From CAYPCH01 sp964409165 (lineage in GTDB: Bacteria > Bacillota > Clostridia > Acetivibrionales > Acetivibrionaceae), in NCBI GenBank assembly GCA_964409165.1, contig CAYPCH010000093.1, forward strand, positions 1 through 15,209: a stretch of 15,209 nucleotides of DNA, written 5' to 3'. The notes under the pieces are model-generated. The model was not told the DNA's origin and searched no databases. It saw only the letters and a list, made by a program, of their open reading frames with translations. This document shows, in pieces, positions 13,060 through 15,209 of this stretch. A program made the position numbers and the translations under genes. Each line of letters begins with the position of its first letter. Positions within the stretch are counted from its first letter, which is position 1.

Positions 13060-14751
13060 TTATTTAATTTTAATTCCCCAAATTTTTTGCCCCCTGGTTC
13101 CCACCACCAGCATATTGTCATATACTGCAGGAGAACCTTCTATGTTTGCTTCTAGGGGAATTTTGTCAAGAATTCTTCCGCTTATGCCCTTTATAAGATA
13201 CATGTACCCTGCAGAATCGCTTTGTAATATATATGATTTACCGTCTTTCGTATATATATCCACTGGAGAGCTCCAAGAATAGCGGTCAAAGTTAATAACC
13301 CATATTTCGGTTCCTGTCTCTTTATCAAAGGCTATCAGTTTGCTACCGTTTTTTTTGTACGACTTAGCTATGTTGTATATGACTAGATTGTCAATGTCAT
13401 TCTTGCCTATAACAGGGGAAGCTAGAGCACCTCCATTAGTTTCGCTGTTATAAGTGCACTGATATTTTTTTTCCCATTTGAGTTCTCCTGTCAATGCATT
13501 TATCTTTCTCACATAGCTGTATCCGTTTTCACCCTGCAAATCCACTTCGTTTGCTGTGTATAACATTACATTATTTTTGTCATGTTCTTCAATTGCGATT
13601 GTACTGTCGGAGTCATCGGTTACATCTCTTATCCATACAGGAGAGAGGGTATTCAGATCAACACACTTCAATGCTCCACCATTGTCTGTAAAATACCCCA
13701 AATTTTTATATGCAGCAATGGAACTTTCAATTCCCAAACTTCTCTTAAAAGGAGATAAATACCTGTATTTTGTTTCATCCGGAGCTATTGATATTATTCC
13801 TTTGACTGAATCGTACATCGTGTTAAGCTTAATGGAATAAAGCATACCGTTCTCACCGCATTCAAAAAGTGTATCCGACTCTTTATGAATAAGAGGAGTT
13901 GAATCAAATGCACCCCAGTATCGGTAAGAAGAGAGGTCGATGCCGTTTAGAAAATAAAGTTGCCTTTGATTTAGAAGATTAAAGATATAGAAACCTATCT
14001 TGACTTTTTTTTCGTTTACCTCATCAATTCCCTGACCTGCGTATAGAAGAGGATAGCCACGGGGGTCTACTGTTATACTCCCTTTTATAGGAGCCCCGAT
14101 ATTTATCTGAGACCTTGTCTTTGAACCGTCATCTAAATCCAAAAAGTATATTTTACCGTCTAAAGCACCATAAATCACTTCTTTGAGATCCTCTTTATCT
14201 GACTTGTTACTAAAAAGGTTCATTTTTTTCTTCAGATTATTGTCCCACTTGACTATCGAAGGTTGACCATTCCAGCCAACACCTGTCCATATATCAATAT
14301 GTCCGACCTTAACACTCCATACTTTTTCCAGCTTCTCTTCCTTAACATCGGCATAACCGTAACTTGCAGAATTTCTGTAATTATTTCCTCTGAAGGTTGT
14401 AACTCCTTCAATTTTATTGTATTCTGAAGATGAACCAAAGCTTATTGGGTATTTGCTTTGATATTTCTCTACTTTCTCTTTACCTTTTATTATATCCCAC
14501 TTAAAATTAAAATTTGACACAAGACATTCCGGGTCAATTTTTATTGTAGGATCAATTAGTTTTGAAGGAGTATTAGAAATTTTGTTTTCTTTTATTTCGT
14601 CCGGTATAATATCGGCTGAATACACTGATTGTGTTGTGCTGATGGTATCAGCTCCGGAAGCAGACAGATAATTATCCAGAAGTATAAAACCCGGTATAAT
14701 TAAAACCATTATTATTATATTGGAGACCAATAATGTTTTGAATAAATTCAT
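13060..14751 (-). CDS. exported PQQ-like beta-propeller repeat protein
   Basis: This 563-residue protein has one N-terminal hydrophobic segment (residues 7-25), with LSASGADT (29-36) a possible signal peptidase I site; there is no lipobox cysteine. It is therefore secreted or membrane-anchored outside. From about 115 on, it shows repeated PQQ/quinoprotein-type propeller blades: TTFRGNNYRNS, VWSVKVG, YGALDGKIYFLDLDDGS, TPLIHKESDTLFECGENGMLYSIKL, GALKCVDLNTLSPVWIRDV, SKLIAFDKETGTEIWVINF, SAGYMYLIKGISGRIL and SPAVYDNMLVVGTRG. No dehydrogenase catalytic residues are evident, so a structural or binding role is likelier. AAGGA lies about 10 bases before ATG 14751; the frame extends 17 codons further without support. 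It converges on gntR with 9 bases between stops. Confidence 0.85.
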   Translation of the reverse strand: MNLFKTLLVSNIIIMVLIIPGFILLDNYLSASGADTISTTQSVYSADIIPDEIKENKISNTPSKLIDPTIKIDPECLVSNFNFKWDIIKGKEKVEKYQSKYPISFGSSSEYNKIEGVTTFRGNNYRNSASYGYADVKEEKLEKVWSVKVGHIDIWTGVGWNGQPSIVKWDNNLKKKMNLFSNKSDKEDLKEVIYGALDGKIYFLDLDDGSKTRSQINIGAPIKGSITVDPRGYPLLYAGQGIDEVNEKKVKIGFYIFNLLNQRQLYFLNGIDLSSYRYWGAFDSTPLIHKESDTLFECGENGMLYSIKLNTMYDSVKGIISIAPDETKYRYLSPFKRSLGIESSIAAYKNLGYFTDNGGALKCVDLNTLSPVWIRDVTDDSDSTIAIEEHDKNNVMLYTANEVDLQGENGYSYVRKINALTGELKWEKKYQCTYNSETNGGALASPVIGKNDIDNLVIYNIAKSYKKNGSKLIAFDKETGTEIWVINFDRYSWSSPVDIYTKDGKSYILQSDSAGYMYLIKGISGRILDKIPLEANIEGSPAVYDNMLVVGTRGQKIWGIKIK

Positions 14752-15154
14752 TTGAGTATCATCCTTTTTAGTGATAAGAGTATGAAAAATAATGATGTAC
14801 AAATCTCAATAACTTAATCAAACAAACAGTGATAAAGTTTGCTGATAATAATCATTTAATACATTGCCTATAATTAAAGGATTCCAAGCGGATTATTAAA
14901 AATGTTCAGCTTAAAATATATAGCTTCATACTTTTATCATAAACTATTTAATTTGTTTTTCAAGTATAATCAGGTGAAAATTTAGTAACTTTCGTTTTAA
15001 TATCAACTATAAAATATTATTATACATTAATAGAAAAATATGCATTGAGTAGAGAAAAAGCTCAGGGACTTCGAGTCCTCCAGTTTTTAATTATATTCAT
15101 CACAAAAATGGTTCTATATTCGCAGGTATAAAAATGTGTTACTATTATGTTTTT
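14752..15154. other. non-coding AT-rich region
   Basis: About 400 bases without a gene on either strand. It should hold the promoter of the propeller gene, but I find no convincing -35/-10 pair on the minus strand. On the plus strand TATAAT occurs at 14965-14970 without a matching -35. The only clear structure is the hairpin at 15055-15088. Confidence 0.4.
15055..15088. terminator. bidirectional terminator-like hairpin
   Basis: GGACT (15066-15070) and AGTCC (15074-15078) form a stem with a TCG loop. A small outer CT/AG pairing and flanking AAAAA (15055-15059) and TTTTT (15084-15088) give a T-tract on either strand. It could end a transcript of a gene beyond the window, or a small RNA. No gene in the window obviously uses it. 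Confidence 0.4.
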
Positions 15155-15209
15155 AACTCAACTTTCCCACAGTATTTATGGGTTCTTTGCCACTAACGTA
15201 GCATTGCTC
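15155..15209. repeat. second MITE-like element copy, cut by window end
   Basis: The first 55 bases of the element described at 12064-12200, in the same orientation, starting with the same AACTCAACTT terminus. Forty-six of 55 positions match with no indels. The remainder, including the central hairpin and right terminus, lies outside the window. Confidence 0.75.

Noticed and set aside
13494..13840. Two plus-strand open frames inside the propeller gene
   Set aside because: They overlap the well-supported minus-strand gene completely and show no domain or start signal.
15061..15082. tRNA T-arm-like TTCGAGT loop
   Set aside because: Only about 4 pairs form around a 7-base loop. There is no acceptor stem, anticodon arm or D arm nearby, so it is not a tRNA; the terminator-like reading is better.

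Overview
The window looks like a scaffold piece from a low-GC Gram-positive anaerobe of the Clostridia, most likely a cellulolytic Clostridium cluster III type relative. This is inferred from AT-rich coding sequence, strong GGAGG-type ribosome sites, frequent GTG/TTG starts, TTGACA/TATAAT-like promoters, and the gene order rplS-lepB-ylqF-rnhB-yraN-FliK/FlhB-like pair-radC. Two runs of exactly 100 N show it is a draft assembly.

Positions 1-6271 (all +) are a housekeeping block. rplS has its own sigma-A promoter, a possible L19 leader and a strong terminator. A second promoter then drives lepB (signal peptidase I), ylqF (50S assembly GTPase), rnhB (ribonuclease HII) and yraN, tightly packed or overlapping. 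After a 154-nt possibly structured gap comes a pair resembling the flagellar export specificity switch: a large protein with a FliK-type C-terminal domain and a 93-residue protein equal to the cytoplasmic FlhB domain without its autocleavage motif. radC follows with its own promoter.

Positions 6272-9257: an AI-2E family membrane permease on the minus strand meets radC stop to stop. It is divergent from an M19 dipeptidase gene (+). The divergent spacer holds an N gap flanked by two identical 55-bp copies that carry a perfect 16-bp palindrome and 8-bp tandem repeats, probably an assembly overlap. The dipeptidase gene ends at a very strong terminator, followed by a second N gap.

Positions 9258-12022 encode a class I aminotransferase (AspB-like) and adenylosuccinate lyase (PurB), each with its own promoter signals. 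Aspartate made by the aminotransferase is a substrate of the step before PurB, but the genes are separated by a terminator.

Positions 12023-15209 are more accessory: a 137-bp MITE-like repeat with nested hairpins (a second partial copy runs off the window end), then a GntR/HutC regulator whose ribosome site is sequestered inside a 12-codon upstream ORF that overlaps its start. Convergent to it is a gene for an exported PQQ-type beta-propeller protein. The last 400 bases hold no gene, only a bidirectional terminator-like hairpin and the second repeat copy.

I see no phage, CRISPR, toxin-antitoxin or tRNA/rRNA genes. The most unusual items are the gntR leader, the repeat element and the orphan FliK/FlhB-like pair.
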